DNA from: Fidelibacterota bacterium
GTDB lineage: Bacteria; Fidelibacterota; Marinisomatia; SCGC-AAA003-L08; JACNLC01
Reading direction: 5' to 3'
Assembly (NCBI GenBank): GCA_014381725.1
Contig: JACNLC010000071.1
Span: 24,027 to 88,026 of the forward strand
Length of the DNA stretch: 64,000 nt
The position numbers and the translations under genes were made by a program. The notes under the pieces are model-generated. The model ran no database searches and was not told where the DNA came from. It saw nothing but the letters and a program-made list of their open reading frames with translations. Below, one piece after another: positions 39,482 through 49,861 of this stretch (position 1 is its first letter; each line of letters opens with the position of its first letter).

Positions 39482-41734
39482 TTAGTTTTTGAATGTATTT
39501 AACGCACTTCCGGCTTTGAACCATTCAATTTGTTTTTTGCTGAATGTATGCTTCGCTTTGATGATATCAGTTCTACCGTTTTTATGCACAACTTCAACAT
39601 ACAAATTTCTTCCCGGTACAAATTTCTCTAATCCAAAAACTGTAAAAGTATCATCTTCTTGAATTCTGTCATAATCTCGAGGAAAAGCAAAAGTAAGTGC
39701 TAACACACCTTGTTTTTTAAGGTTGGTTTCGTGAATTCTAGCAAAAGATTTTACTAATACAGCTTTTACTCCACGATTTCTCGGCTCCATTGCAGCGTGT
39801 TCGCGAGATGACCCCTCTCCATAATTTTCGTCCCCAACAATAATCGAACCAATCTCTGCATCGCTGTAAGCTTTGGCTACTTTAGGGGTTTCGTCATATT
39901 CGCATGTTAATTGATTTTTAACTTTGTTGACTTCATTATTAAACGCATTTACAGCACCAAGTAATAGATTATTGGAAATATTGTCCAAATGTCCGCGATA
40001 CCTTAACCAAGGTCCGGCCATTGAAATATGGTCGGTAGTACATTTACCTTTTGCTTTTATCAATAATTTGAGATTTGAGATATTTTTTCCATTCCAAGAA
40101 TCAAATCTGTTTAATATTTGAAGTCTATCAGAATCTGGTTTTACAATAACTTCAACTACACTTCCATCTTTAACTGGTTCTTGATATCCAGCATCCTCTA
40201 CTGTAAATCCTTTTGTTGGTAGTTCGTCTCCAATAGGTGGATCGAGTTTCACTTGTTCGCCAGTTTCGTTAGTCAAAGTATCTGTTAGCGGGTTGAATGT
40301 CATATCCCCAGCAATTGTCATTGCAGTAACTATTTCCGGTGATGCCACAAATGCAAAAGTGTTTGGATTACCATCAGCTCTTTTTGCAAAATTTCGATTA
40401 AACGAAGTTATTATTGAGTTTTTTTCTTCTTTCTCAGCACCGTCTCTTGCCCACTGCCCAATGCAAGGTCCACACGCATTTGCTAACATTACGCCACCCA
40501 TTTTTTGCAAAGCATCAAGTTGTCCATCTCTTTCAATTGTGTATCTCACCTGTTCAGAACCCGGAGAAATCAAGAACTGAGCTTTTGGTTTTAAGTTTTT
40601 CTCGACTACTTGCTTTGCAAGAGATGCTGCTTTATCCAAATCTTCATACGAAGAATTTGTGCAAGAACCTATAAGTCCGACATCCAATTTTTTAGGGAAA
40701 TCATTGTCATTCACTGCTTTTGCAAATTGAGAAATTGGCCAAGCTTTATCTGGAGTAAATGGACCATTCAGATGTGGTTCCAAAGTTGATAAGTCAATTT
40801 CAATAATTTGATCATAATACTTTTCTGGATTTTCAAAAACTACTTCATCTGCTCTGAGATGTTCTTCGACTTTGCTCGCTTCAGATGCAATATCTTCTCT
40901 GTCTGTTGCTCGTAGATAAGCTTCCATTTTTTTATCATACGGAAAGATGGATGTTGTCGCACCGATTTCTGCTCCCATATTGCAAATAGTCCCTTTACCA
41001 GTACAAGAAATAGATGAGCATCCATCACCAAAATATTCAACAATAGATCCAGTTCCACCTTTTGCTGTTAAAATTCCTGCTAGATGTAAAATGACATCTT
41101 TTGGGGCAGTCCAGCCATTCAACTTTCCGGTAAGTTTTACACCAAATATTTTAGGAAATTTTAATTCCCAAGGAAGACCAGTCATTACATCAACTGCATC
41201 AGCTCCACCAACACCAATTGCAACCATTCCCAGGCCACCTGCATTAACCGTATGAGAATCAGTCCCAATCATCATTCCTCCCGGAAACGCATAATTCTCT
41301 AAAATTACTTGGTGAATAATTCCTGCACCGGGTTTCCAAAATCCAATTCCATACTTGTTTGATACTGATGAGAGAAAATCATAAACTTCTTCGTTTGTGG
41401 TTTCTGCCTGAGTGAGGTCATCTGATGCTCCAACTTTCGCTTGAATCAAATGATCACAATGAACAGTTGACGGAACTGCTGTTTTGGATTTACCAGCCAT
41501 CATAAATTGTAACAAAGCCATCTGGGCAGTTGCATCCTGCATTGCTACTCTATCTGGGTTAAACTCAGAATAATCTTCACCACGCTTAAATTCAGCTGAA
41601 CATTTTCCTGACAAATGAGCATATAGCACTTTTTCTGTTAAGGTCATTGGTCTATTCAAAATTTTCCTTGCTAAGGATATTTGTTCGTCCAATTGTGAAT
41701 AATGTTGTTTTATCATATCAAAATCAAAAGCCAT
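39482..41734 (-). CDS. Aconitate hydratase
   Basis: About 750 aa starting [113 protein letters not shown] track extends 11 codons further upstream. Confidence 0.95.
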   Translation of the reverse strand: MAFDFDMIKQHYSQLDEQISLARKILNRPMTLTEKVLYAHLSGKCSAEFKRGEDYSEFNPDRVAMQDATAQMALLQFMMAGKSKTAVPSTVHCDHLIQAKVGASDDLTQAETTNEEVYDFLSSVSNKYGIGFWKPGAGIIHQVILENYAFPGGMMIGTDSHTVNAGGLGMVAIGVGGADAVDVMTGLPWELKFPKIFGVKLTGKLNGWTAPKDVILHLAGILTAKGGTGSIVEYFGDGCSSISCTGKGTICNMGAEIGATTSIFPYDKKMEAYLRATDREDIASEASKVEEHLRADEVVFENPEKYYDQIIEIDLSTLEPHLNGPFTPDKAWPISQFAKAVNDNDFPKKLDVGLIGSCTNSSYEDLDKAASLAKQVVEKNLKPKAQFLISPGSEQVRYTIERDGQLDALQKMGGVMLANACGPCIGQWARDGAEKEEKNSIITSFNRNFAKRADGNPNTFAFVASPEIVTAMTIAGDMTFNPLTDTLTNETGEQVKLDPPIGDELPTKGFTVEDAGYQEPVKDGSVVEVIVKPDSDRLQILNRFDSWNGKNISNLKLLIKAKGKCTTDHISMAGPWLRYRGHLDNISNNLLLGAVNAFNNEVNKVKNQLTCEYDETPKVAKAYSDAEIGSIIVGDENYGEGSSREHAAMEPRNRGVKAVLVKSFARIHETNLKKQGVLALTFAFPRDYDRIQEDDTFTVFGLEKFVPGRNLYVEVVHKNGRTDIIKAKHTFSKKQIEWFKAGSALNTFKN

Positions 41735-42055
41735 AATCTCTCCAAAATTGTTTACATTTACTATCAAAATGTGGAACTTACTTGTTTTAACGACTATATA
41801 ATTTACTTACTATGTAGCAAATATTACAACGACAGGAAATGGAAATTGCACGAATAAATGTGATAGAGTTGTTAGTTATTCAATTGTAATTCAATGGTAA
41901 TTCGAAAGTTTCATTGTTTTGTCTTTTGCGGGATATACATTGGTGGAGCAATGGAAAATGTGTGAAATTTATAACTTAACAAGTTCAAATAGAAGAAATG
42001 ACAAAATTCAATAAAATGCAGGAAATAGGTTCTAACATTGGCTAAATTTTGACTT

Positions 42056-44623
42056 ATGAATAAATTTAAATTCACAATTTTTGCGATTTTGATGTCAGTC
42101 GGAATGATTTTTGGTATTGAGTCGTTTTCATTTCCAGTTAATGTTGATAATACACCATCTATCACTAAAAATTATTTTGAATTCCCAATGGCAAATTCTC
42201 AAATTATTAGCGATTCTATAGTCGTGGATATATTGCGCTACAAAGTTGTTGCAACTTCAGAAAATCTAATACATACCAGTTTGGAAAATCCAATATGGAA
42301 ACCAATTCCATATTCGTTTCCTAATTTTCCGATAGATTTACAAAATATTACTGTCCATTCCCCATATTCTTATAGAGGATGCCCAACAATTAATATCGAT
42401 TTTGTACCTTGGCGAATGGGTGAAAACGGACTGGAATATCTTCAAAGTGTAACGCTGAAAATTGTTATTAATGATGATCCGAATTTCCCAGAAATATTTT
42501 CTATTCATCCGGATGTAATTAATAAAAAGAATGTGGAGGAACTATCCAGAGATGGAAACGAAATAGAATACATCATAATAACCTCTGAAACATTATTGGA
42601 ATCCGCAGATTCTATCAAAGTTTTGCACGAAACAAGAGTTTTTGAAGAACATAAACTGAATGTTGAAGTTGTGTTAAATGCTGATATTTTCGAGGAATAT
42701 CCTGAGGAAACTGAAGCTTATGCAATCCGTTATTATATTCAAGACAAAATAACTGTAAATCCTTTACTGCAATATTTACTATTACTCGGAGATGAAACCA
42801 CTATCCCACCAATTTATTTAGGGAACACCCCTTCAGATGATTTTTATTCTTCTCCAAGTGTAAGTTCAAATTCTGATCCTGTGTTATCAACTGGAAGAAT
42901 TCCTGTTAGTAACATTGATGATGCATTAATATTTGCAGAAAAATTGAAAAATTACACTGAACGATTTTATAATGACTCTGAAATATCTGAAATCTCACAA
43001 AATTGGAGATCTAAAATATTGTTATTTTCCGATGACGAAAATAAGTCAGGTGCTTCAATTAGCACCGAAATTACTCATACTGCATACTCTGATTCTTTAT
43101 ACAGACGAATTCATAACATTCTCAATGTTTCAACAATTTACGGTACAGATTATGTCCCAATTCCAGATGGAGGGTGGTTAGCTCATCCAACAATGACAGA
43201 GGATATTATCTCTACAATAAATTCTGGAGTAGCATTAATAAACTATGTTGGGCACGGTTCACCTCATACACTTAGTGATGAGAAAATTATAAATCTAGGA
43301 CGAGATTTATCATCAATTCAAGATCCAGTTAATACCATTTGGGTAGTAGGTACTTGTTCATTCGGACAGTATGACAATGAAGAATCTATGCCTGAAGCCC
43401 TTATTGCAAAATCTGATGGTGCGATTGGTGTAATTACTACATCAAGAAGTATCGGACTTGGTAGTAATTTTACTTCACTTAGAAATATATTTGATCAAAT
43501 AAAATATCACATTAATGACGAACAAACTTACCGTTTTGGAGATTTGATGTTAGAAGCAAAAATTGGTGGAAGCTCATATATGTTCCATTTATTTGGTGAT
43601 CCAGCAATGCAACTTCCGTTTCCAAAAATATCTGAAATTATTGATATTGCAAATACTTCCGACACTCTCACAGTTCTAAATTCTGCTACTGTTGGACTTG
43701 AATCAAGTTACAGTGATAGTTATTTGACAGCTACTGGACCTGAGAAATCCATTGTTCGGGAATATACCGATGTTACTCTTCAATATTCACTTCCAGGTGA
43801 CATTATTTATCAGGGAGATATTTCCAATTCAGCAGAATTTATCATTCCATTGGATTTATCTTTCTGTGATACCTGTACAGCTAAAATCTTTGTTTATGCA
43901 GAAAATTTCAATAATTTACCAATATTCAGAGTTGATAATCTCATCGACATTCCTATTATTGCAGCAGATTCTGAGCAAACTGATTTTGAAGGTCCAGAAA
44001 TTACAATTTTTCAAAATGAAGAAATAGTACAAAACGGAGGTGTAATTTCTAAACCGTTTTCTTTAACTCTACAATTTGAAGATGAATCTGGAATCAACTT
44101 GATGGGAGCGATGGGGCATAATCTCTGCTATTGGATCGACGATGAAGATGAAAATCAAGCAATTTTGCTAAATGAATATTTTGTTTACGATACTCCAATA
44201 AGTGGTTCAGTATTATTGAATTTACCTGATACACTAAACGGTAAGCATCAAATAAATCTGAAAGCTTGGGATAATGTGAATAATCAAACAACAGAGATAT
44301 TTACTCTATATTTTACAGAAGATACTGATTTTCACGCCGACTATATTTTTAATTTTCCCAACCCATTTGAAGACAATACAGATTTTACATTTCATCTATC
44401 TGATTGTGCAAATGTTACGATTACTATCTATTCTCTGAATGGTAGAAAAGTAAAAACCTTAAACCGTTCAAATTTATCTTCTGGATATAACGAAATTTAT
44501 TGGAATGGTCTGGATGATTTTGGAAAATCTATCGCAAACGGAACATATTTTTACCATTTTTACTCCAAATCAGAAACAGGAAATGAATTTGAGAGCATTG
44601 AAAAATTATCGAAAATAAAATAG
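42056..44623 (+). CDS. Peptidase C25 (gingipain/PorU-like) with type IX/FlgD-like C-terminal sorting domain
   Basis: 855 aa; His motif INYVGHGSPHTLSDEK and Cys motif WVVGTCSFGQYDNEESMPEALI; C-terminus FPNPFEDNTDFTFHLSDCANVTITIYSLNGRKVKTL...GYNEIYWNGLDDFGKSIANGTYFYHF. Confidence 0.85.
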   Translation: MNKFKFTIFAILMSVGMIFGIESFSFPVNVDNTPSITKNYFEFPMANSQIISDSIVVDILRYKVVATSENLIHTSLENPIWKPIPYSFPNFPIDLQNITVHSPYSYRGCPTINIDFVPWRMGENGLEYLQSVTLKIVINDDPNFPEIFSIHPDVINKKNVEELSRDGNEIEYIIITSETLLESADSIKVLHETRVFEEHKLNVEVVLNADIFEEYPEETEAYAIRYYIQDKITVNPLLQYLLLLGDETTIPPIYLGNTPSDDFYSSPSVSSNSDPVLSTGRIPVSNIDDALIFAEKLKNYTERFYNDSEISEISQNWRSKILLFSDDENKSGASISTEITHTAYSDSLYRRIHNILNVSTIYGTDYVPIPDGGWLAHPTMTEDIISTINSGVALINYVGHGSPHTLSDEKIINLGRDLSSIQDPVNTIWVVGTCSFGQYDNEESMPEALIAKSDGAIGVITTSRSIGLGSNFTSLRNIFDQIKYHINDEQTYRFGDLMLEAKIGGSSYMFHLFGDPAMQLPFPKISEIIDIANTSDTLTVLNSATVGLESSYSDSYLTATGPEKSIVREYTDVTLQYSLPGDIIYQGDISNSAEFIIPLDLSFCDTCTAKIFVYAENFNNLPIFRVDNLIDIPIIAADSEQTDFEGPEITIFQNEEIVQNGGVISKPFSLTLQFEDESGINLMGAMGHNLCYWIDDEDENQAILLNEYFVYDTPISGSVLLNLPDTLNGKHQINLKAWDNVNNQTTEIFTLYFTEDTDFHADYIFNFPNPFEDNTDFTFHLSDCANVTITIYSLNGRKVKTLNRSNLSSGYNEIYWNGLDDFGKSIANGTYFYHFYSKSETGNEFESIEKLSKIK

Positions 44624-44625
44624 TA

Positions 44626-45225
44626 ATGAAAAATAACAAAACTCATATAATTCTCGCATCAAACAGTCCAAGGAGGAAACAATTACTTTCACTTTTAGAT
44701 GTCAAGTACGATATTGTTCCTCCAAATGTTGATGAAAAGGGCATTACAATTAATTCTATTCCGAGTGAATATTGTCAGAATCTTGCAAAATTGAAAGCTG
44801 AATCTATTTGCAATCAATATCCTAAATCTCTAATTATTGGAGCAGATACTATTGTTGTTCTTAACGATAAAATTATAGAAAAACCGACTGATAAAAGTGA
44901 AGCTATTGAAATGTTAGAGTATCTTAGTGGAAATACGCATCAGGTTTATACTGGAATTGCTTTACTATGTGTCGAGCAAAATATTGATGTAGTTTTCTAC
45001 GAAAAAACTGATGTTTCGTTTAATAATCTGACAGAATCTGATATCAATTATTACATTGAAAATTATGCCCCTTATGATAAAGCAGGTAGTTATGGAATTC
45101 AAGATTGGGGAGCATCTTTTGTAAAAAGCATCAATGGGTGTTACTACAATGTTGTTGGTTTTCCAGTTTCCAAATTTCTACAAAATTTAAGAAAATTAGT
45201 AATAAATATTACATTTTTATTATAA
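44626..45225 (+). CDS. maf: Maf family nucleotide pyrophosphatase
   Basis: 199 aa; IILASNSPRRKQLLSLL, LIIGADTIVVLNDKIIEKP, YDKAGSYGIQDWGASFVKSINGCYYNVVGFPV. Confidence 0.94.
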   Translation: MKNNKTHIILASNSPRRKQLLSLLDVKYDIVPPNVDEKGITINSIPSEYCQNLAKLKAESICNQYPKSLIIGADTIVVLNDKIIEKPTDKSEAIEMLEYLSGNTHQVYTGIALLCVEQNIDVVFYEKTDVSFNNLTESDINYYIENYAPYDKAGSYGIQDWGASFVKSINGCYYNVVGFPVSKFLQNLRKLVINITFLL

Positions 45226-45272
45226 AATGCTTGGAGTACAAAAAACAATATATCTAATTTGGCACCCTGATT

Positions 45273-46148
45273 ATGACTAAAACACTACCATTTTTCGAAG
45301 AATTAAAAGCAGAAAGGAAATCTCGGAACATTGAAATTTCTGAGATTTCTGAACGGACAAAGATAAATCCTAGATTCTTACAAGCTATAGAAGAAGGTGA
45401 TTTCTCGGTTCTGCCATCCGTATATATGAGATTGTTTCTACGGTCTTATGCTATAGAAATCGGAACAGATCCAAAAAAAGCACTAAGCGACTATGAGCTC
45501 TATACTACTGGCACAATTACGGAAACTCAAAAACAAGATTCTGTTGAAATAGAAATAGAACCTAAATCCGAAAGTAATTTTGACGATGAAAGCGGTTTAT
45601 CACCATCTTTATCACAAAAGAAAATTTTAGGAATTGTAGCTTTAATAATTGCTATTTTTTCCTTGTTCTATTTTCTAAACCACTTGACAGAGGAAATGAA
45701 TACTCCAAGTACTGAAGTAAATCAACAAATTCAATTTGATTCCGAAGAAAATACATTATCCGATAGTACAGAAATAATTTCAAATAGTGATGGACAACAG
45801 ATAGACCATCTCACAGAATCAATATTTCCAAATAATAACTTAATTAAACAAGATTCCAAAAGACTACATTTATCTTCACCGTTTTCATTGCAGATAACTG
45901 CTAATACACCAACTGTAGTCCATGTTAAAACAAATGATTTAGATTTTAACGGTATAATGGATACTGGTAAATCAAGAAATTTTTCATTTACTGATACTTT
46001 GTTTTTTGACCTTTTAAGAGCGGAAGATGTTGATGTAAAAATCAATAGTGTGAATTTAACACCATTTTTAAGACTTGAAAATGATTCTGCCATTCGAGCA
46101 TCTATAGTTTCAGATGGGTCACTCTCCGTTTCATACTTTAGTCATTAA
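45273..46148 (+). CDS. RodZ-like helix-turn-helix protein with TM and DUF4115 domain
   Basis: 291 aa; N-terminal HTH (RKSRNIEISEISERTKINPRFLQAIEEGDFSVLPSVYMRLFLRSYA), one TM, periplasmic beta-rich C-terminus. Confidence 0.83.
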   Translation: MTKTLPFFEELKAERKSRNIEISEISERTKINPRFLQAIEEGDFSVLPSVYMRLFLRSYAIEIGTDPKKALSDYELYTTGTITETQKQDSVEIEIEPKSESNFDDESGLSPSLSQKKILGIVALIIAIFSLFYFLNHLTEEMNTPSTEVNQQIQFDSEENTLSDSTEIISNSDGQQIDHLTESIFPNNNLIKQDSKRLHLSSPFSLQITANTPTVVHVKTNDLDFNGIMDTGKSRNFSFTDTLFFDLLRAEDVDVKINSVNLTPFLRLENDSAIRASIVSDGSLSVSYFSH

Positions 46149-46299
46149 TTTTTTAATTTCCACTTTAGTCAATTCTCAATAATATTTAATTCCGATTGGT
46201 TTTCATAAACTTAATCATTTTCTCTTACAGTTAAATCTTCATATTTAGTCAATAGTCCACACTTTTTATAAAATAATTACAATATTTTTCAAATAATAC

Positions 46300-46345
46300 T
46301 TGCATCGTAGTGGGTGATTAGGATATTATTGTGGGTAGAAATGGG
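46300..46345 (+). promoter_or_regulatory. mraZ promoter with MraZ-type TGGG operator repeats
   Basis: TTGCAT (46300-46305), 18 bp, TATTAT (46324-46329); TGGG at 46311, 46332 and 46342, i.e. spacings of 21 and 10 bp (about two and one helical turns). Confidence 0.7.
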
Positions 46346-46378
46346 GGATTATCCCTTAATTTTGTGTGCAACTATTTG

Positions 46379-46846
46379 ATGAACAGTAATTTTAATATAT
46401 CATTCACGGGGGAATACCGTTATACGATTGATCAGAAAAATCGTATAAACATCCCGGCAAAATATAGAAAAGCATTGAAACCTGTCAATGACCGGACATT
46501 TGTATTAACACAAGGATTTGATAATTGTCTCCTCCTTTATCCCCTTGACGAATGGCAAGTTGTAGAACAGCAACTCAGCCTACTTAGTTCGATGAAACAA
46601 AAACACCGAACTTTCGTCCGGTCTATTGTCAGGTTTGCTACTTATGTTCAATTTGATAGTCAAGGAAGAATTCAAATACCAGACTCACTGACCAAATACG
46701 CAAATATTAGTAAAGATGTTGTGTTTATTGGTATGATTAAGAAAATTGAGATTTGGGATCCTGCTGAACTTAAAAAATACGAAACTGCAAAACTAAACAT
46801 CGACTCAGAAGATTTTGAGGATTTGGCAAATGATATTAATTTCTGA
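46379..46846 (+). CDS. mraZ: Division/cell wall cluster transcriptional repressor MraZ
   Basis: MNSNFNISFTGEYRYTIDQKNRINIPAKYRKAL...FDSQGRIQIPDSLTKYANISKDVVFIGMIKKIEIWDP; two AbrB/DXXXR-like halves. ATG at 46379 preferred over the upstream GTG at 46331. Confidence 0.94.
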   Translation: MNSNFNISFTGEYRYTIDQKNRINIPAKYRKALKPVNDRTFVLTQGFDNCLLLYPLDEWQVVEQQLSLLSSMKQKHRTFVRSIVRFATYVQFDSQGRIQIPDSLTKYANISKDVVFIGMIKKIEIWDPAELKKYETAKLNIDSEDFEDLANDINF

Positions 46847-46848
46847 TT

Positions 46849-47790
46849 ATGCAAAATCTGTTTTCCCATTTACCAGTTATGAAACAGGATATCAACAACC
46901 TGCTAGTAACTGCACTAGACGGGATTTACCTAGATGGAACAGTCGGCTTTGGCGGCCACTCTGGAGAAATTTTAGAGAAACTCAAATCTCCCGGCAAACT
47001 CATAGGATTGGACGCTGACCCTGATGCTTTACAGTCCGCTGACCAATACTTATCTTCGTTCAAAACACAAACAAAACTATTTTCTCTTCACCATATTAAC
47101 TTTCGATACTTTCCTCAAATTCTTGACAAATTGGAGATTACAAAAGTGAATGGTATTCTCCTTGACTTAGGTATTTCTTCTTACCAAATTGATAATGCGG
47201 AAAAGGGATTTTCGTTTCGAGCTGAAGGTCCATTAGATATGAGACTAAACCCAAATAGTGAATTAAACGCTAAAGATTATTTGTATTCCGTAAATGAAAA
47301 TGAACTCGGTCAAATAATTCGCGATTATGGAGAGGAACGATATTACAAGAAAATTGCTTTATCTATCGTCAAACGAGTGAAAGAAAATAAAATGAACACT
47401 ACACTCGATTTAAAAGATGCAATTACTTCAGTTGTTTTTGGGAAATTCCAAATCAAATCTGTAGCTCGAGTGTTTCAAGCAATTCGAATACATATCAATG
47501 ATGAACTCGTTGCGCTCCGAGAAGCGTTAGTGCAATCCAAAAAATATTTATCAAATGGTGGACGACTTGCTGTAATTACTTTTCACTCATTAGAAGATCG
47601 TATAGTAAAACGATTTATAAATGATGAATCAAAAACTTGTGTCTGTCCGAGAGAATTACCAATTTGTGCATGCGACACTATACCATCATTTAAATGGGTG
47701 AGCAGAAAAGCGATTCTTCCAAGTGAAAAAGAAATAGAAGAGAATCCGAGAGCTAGAAGTGCAAAATTAAGAATAGCAGAACGAATTTAA
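46849..47790 (+). CDS. rsmH: 16S rRNA (cytosine(1402)-N4)-methyltransferase
   Basis: 313 aa; HLPVMKQDINNLL, YLDGTVGFGGHSGEIL, LLDLGISSYQIDNAEKGFSFRAEGPLDMRLNP, ITFHSLEDRIVKRF. Confidence 0.96.
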   Translation: MQNLFSHLPVMKQDINNLLVTALDGIYLDGTVGFGGHSGEILEKLKSPGKLIGLDADPDALQSADQYLSSFKTQTKLFSLHHINFRYFPQILDKLEITKVNGILLDLGISSYQIDNAEKGFSFRAEGPLDMRLNPNSELNAKDYLYSVNENELGQIIRDYGEERYYKKIALSIVKRVKENKMNTTLDLKDAITSVVFGKFQIKSVARVFQAIRIHINDELVALREALVQSKKYLSNGGRLAVITFHSLEDRIVKRFINDESKTCVCPRELPICACDTIPSFKWVSRKAILPSEKEIEENPRARSAKLRIAERI

Positions 47791-48098
47791 TGGCAAAGTT
47801 AAAACGAAAATCGAATAATAACTCTGGGAATCTGCTCCAATTTATCATTGGGACTATAGGGATAACTTTATTCGCAATTGCAATAATCGGAATAAAAAAT
47901 GAATGCCGAGATCTTCAGAAATATATCGATATTCGTGAAACAAAAAAATCTAGACTTAAAAACGAAATTGTTTTATTGGAAAGCAGAATTAAAGACTTGA
48001 CAAGACCTGATAGGATTAGTAAAATTGTTGGAGATAAATTCGAAATGTATGCTCCAGCCCCAGAATCTCTCATCGTTGTGTTAAAGGATAACTCATGA
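47790..48098 (+). CDS. ftsL: FtsL-like small membrane division protein
   Basis: 102 aa, one TM followed by a coiled-coil-like segment; located between rsmH and ftsI. Call rests mainly on position and topology. Confidence 0.7.
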   Translation: MAKLKRKSNNNSGNLLQFIIGTIGITLFAIAIIGIKNECRDLQKYIDIRETKKSRLKNEIVLLESRIKDLTRPDRISKIVGDKFEMYAPAPESLIVVLKDNS

Positions 48099-49861
48099 CA
48101 CGGCTGTACATTGAGCATCGCAAAAGAATCGGAGCTGTTGTTACAGGTTTAGTTTTATCATTGATGTTATTATCTGGTAGATTGTTTTATCTCCAAATCG
48201 TCGTCAACAAAGAAATGGAAAAAAAGATTTGCGCAAAATCTACAATTGAGGAATCTGTTACTGCTGAGAGGGGTAACATATATGACAGAACTGGTCTTGA
48301 ATTATCCCAGAATATAACATATTACACTTTTGGTGTCAGTTTAAAAAATAATGATTTCGATAAGGATTTAATCATCAATCTGTTTGCAAAAACTTTCCAA
48401 AAGGAAAAATCGTACTATGAAAGCATCTTAAATTCAAAGTCTAATTATGTCGTCCTAGAAAAAAAAGTATTGGAAGAGAAATGTTTTCCAATAATTTTTG
48501 AAAAGAACAATATTAGAGGTTTAATTATTGATTCTGAACAAAGTCGTTATTATCAATACAGTGATTTAGCTGCACAGGTAATTGGATATGTTAATGCTGA
48601 TAAAGAAGGGGTCATTGGTGTTGAAAAAGAATTCGATTCGATTCTCAAAGGAGATATAGGAAAAAAAATATATGATAGAAATGGTCAAAATGATTTTATA
48701 ACATCGCCAAGCAAGAAACAACAAATTCTAAATAATGGTGCAGACATTCAACTGACTATTGATATTGAGCTACAATCAATACTACAAGATGAACTTGAAA
48801 AAACTTTAAATAAGCGAAAAGCAAAATCTGCAAACGGTATTTTAATGAACCCTTTTACAGGTGAAGTATTGGCTATGGCATCTGTCCCTAGTTTCGATTT
48901 GAATAGTTATGGAAATTATCCAGTAGAAAATCATCTTAATTCAGCTATTTCATATCCTTACGAACCTGGTTCTACTTTTAAAATTGTAACAATCTCAGCA
49001 GCATTGGAAGCTGGAGATATTCCCATCGATGCATCATATAATTGTGAAAATGGTTCTTACATATTATATAACCATATATTTAACGATCACGAACCAAGTG
49101 AAACTTTGACTTTATCTGAAATTCTTATACACTCCAGTAATATTGGTATGGCAAAAATAGTAACAGATATTGGTTCACAGTTAGTTTTTCAATATGCTAA
49201 GAAGTTCGGGTTTGGAGCTAAGACTCAAATTCAGTTACCAAGTGAGAAGCAAGGAACTCTACGCAATTTCTGTGAATGGGAAAATCTATCTGGACCAGAA
49301 GTAGCGATTGGGCAAGAAATATCTACAACAACTCTTCAAACAGCAGTAGCGTATTCATCAATAGCAAATGGTGGATATTTGTTGAAACCGTACATAGTTA
49401 GTAGAATTGTAAATAACGGAAAAACAATACAACATTCACGAACAGAAAACATACGACAGGTTGTTTCAAAAAATACTTCTGAGGACATCCTTCTTATGCT
49501 CGAAGAAACAGTAAATACAGGTACTGGAAACAAAGCAAAAATTCCAGGTTATCGTGTAAGCGGGAAAACTAGTACAGCTCAGAAATTTGTAGATGGGGAA
49601 TATTCACAAAAAGAATTTATATCTTCATTTGCAGGGATATTCCCTACGGATAATCCAGAATTTGTCTGCGTAGTATCAGTAGATTCCCCACAATATGGAT
49701 TTCATTGGGGCAATGAAACTGCTGCTCCAGTTGTGCGTCGAGTTTTTGAGCGAATTATTAATCTAAACGACAATCTAAAACATCATAATTATAATATTGT
49801 ATTCGCAAATTATTCTCAACCAGAGAGTAGTTCATTATCGAAATTTGGAGTTAATCGATGA
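48095..49861 (+). CDS. ftsI: Peptidoglycan D,D-transpeptidase FtsI / penicillin-binding protein
   Basis: 588 aa; AERGNIYDRTGLELSQ, EPGSTFKIVTISAALEAG, HSSNIGMAK, SGKTSTAQKFVDG. Confidence 0.94.
   Translation: MTRLYIEHRKRIGAVVTGLVLSLMLLSGRLFYLQIVVNKEMEKKICAKSTIEESVTAERGNIYDRTGLELSQNITYYTFGVSLKNNDFDKDLIINLFAKTFQKEKSYYESILNSKSNYVVLEKKVLEEKCFPIIFEKNNIRGLIIDSEQSRYYQYSDLAAQVIGYVNADKEGVIGVEKEFDSILKGDIGKKIYDRNGQNDFITSPSKKQQILNNGADIQLTIDIELQSILQDELEKTLNKRKAKSANGILMNPFTGEVLAMASVPSFDLNSYGNYPVENHLNSAISYPYEPGSTFKIVTISAALEAGDIPIDASYNCENGSYILYNHIFNDHEPSETLTLSEILIHSSNIGMAKIVTDIGSQLVFQYAKKFGFGAKTQIQLPSEKQGTLRNFCEWENLSGPEVAIGQEISTTTLQTAVAYSSIANGGYLLKPYIVSRIVNNGKTIQHSRTENIRQVVSKNTSEDILLMLEETVNTGTGNKAKIPGYRVSGKTSTAQKFVDGEYSQKEFISSFAGIFPTDNPEFVCVVSVDSPQYGFHWGNETAAPVVRRVFERIINLNDNLKHHNYNIVFANYSQPESSSLSKFGVNR

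Noticed and set aside
41911-42165. 84-aa minus-strand ORF
   Set aside because: Overlaps the start of the C25 peptidase gene and the intergenic spacer; no similarity recognised.
45731-46093. 120-aa minus-strand ORF
   Set aside because: Antisense to the rodZ-like gene, which has HTH, TM and DUF4115-like regions.
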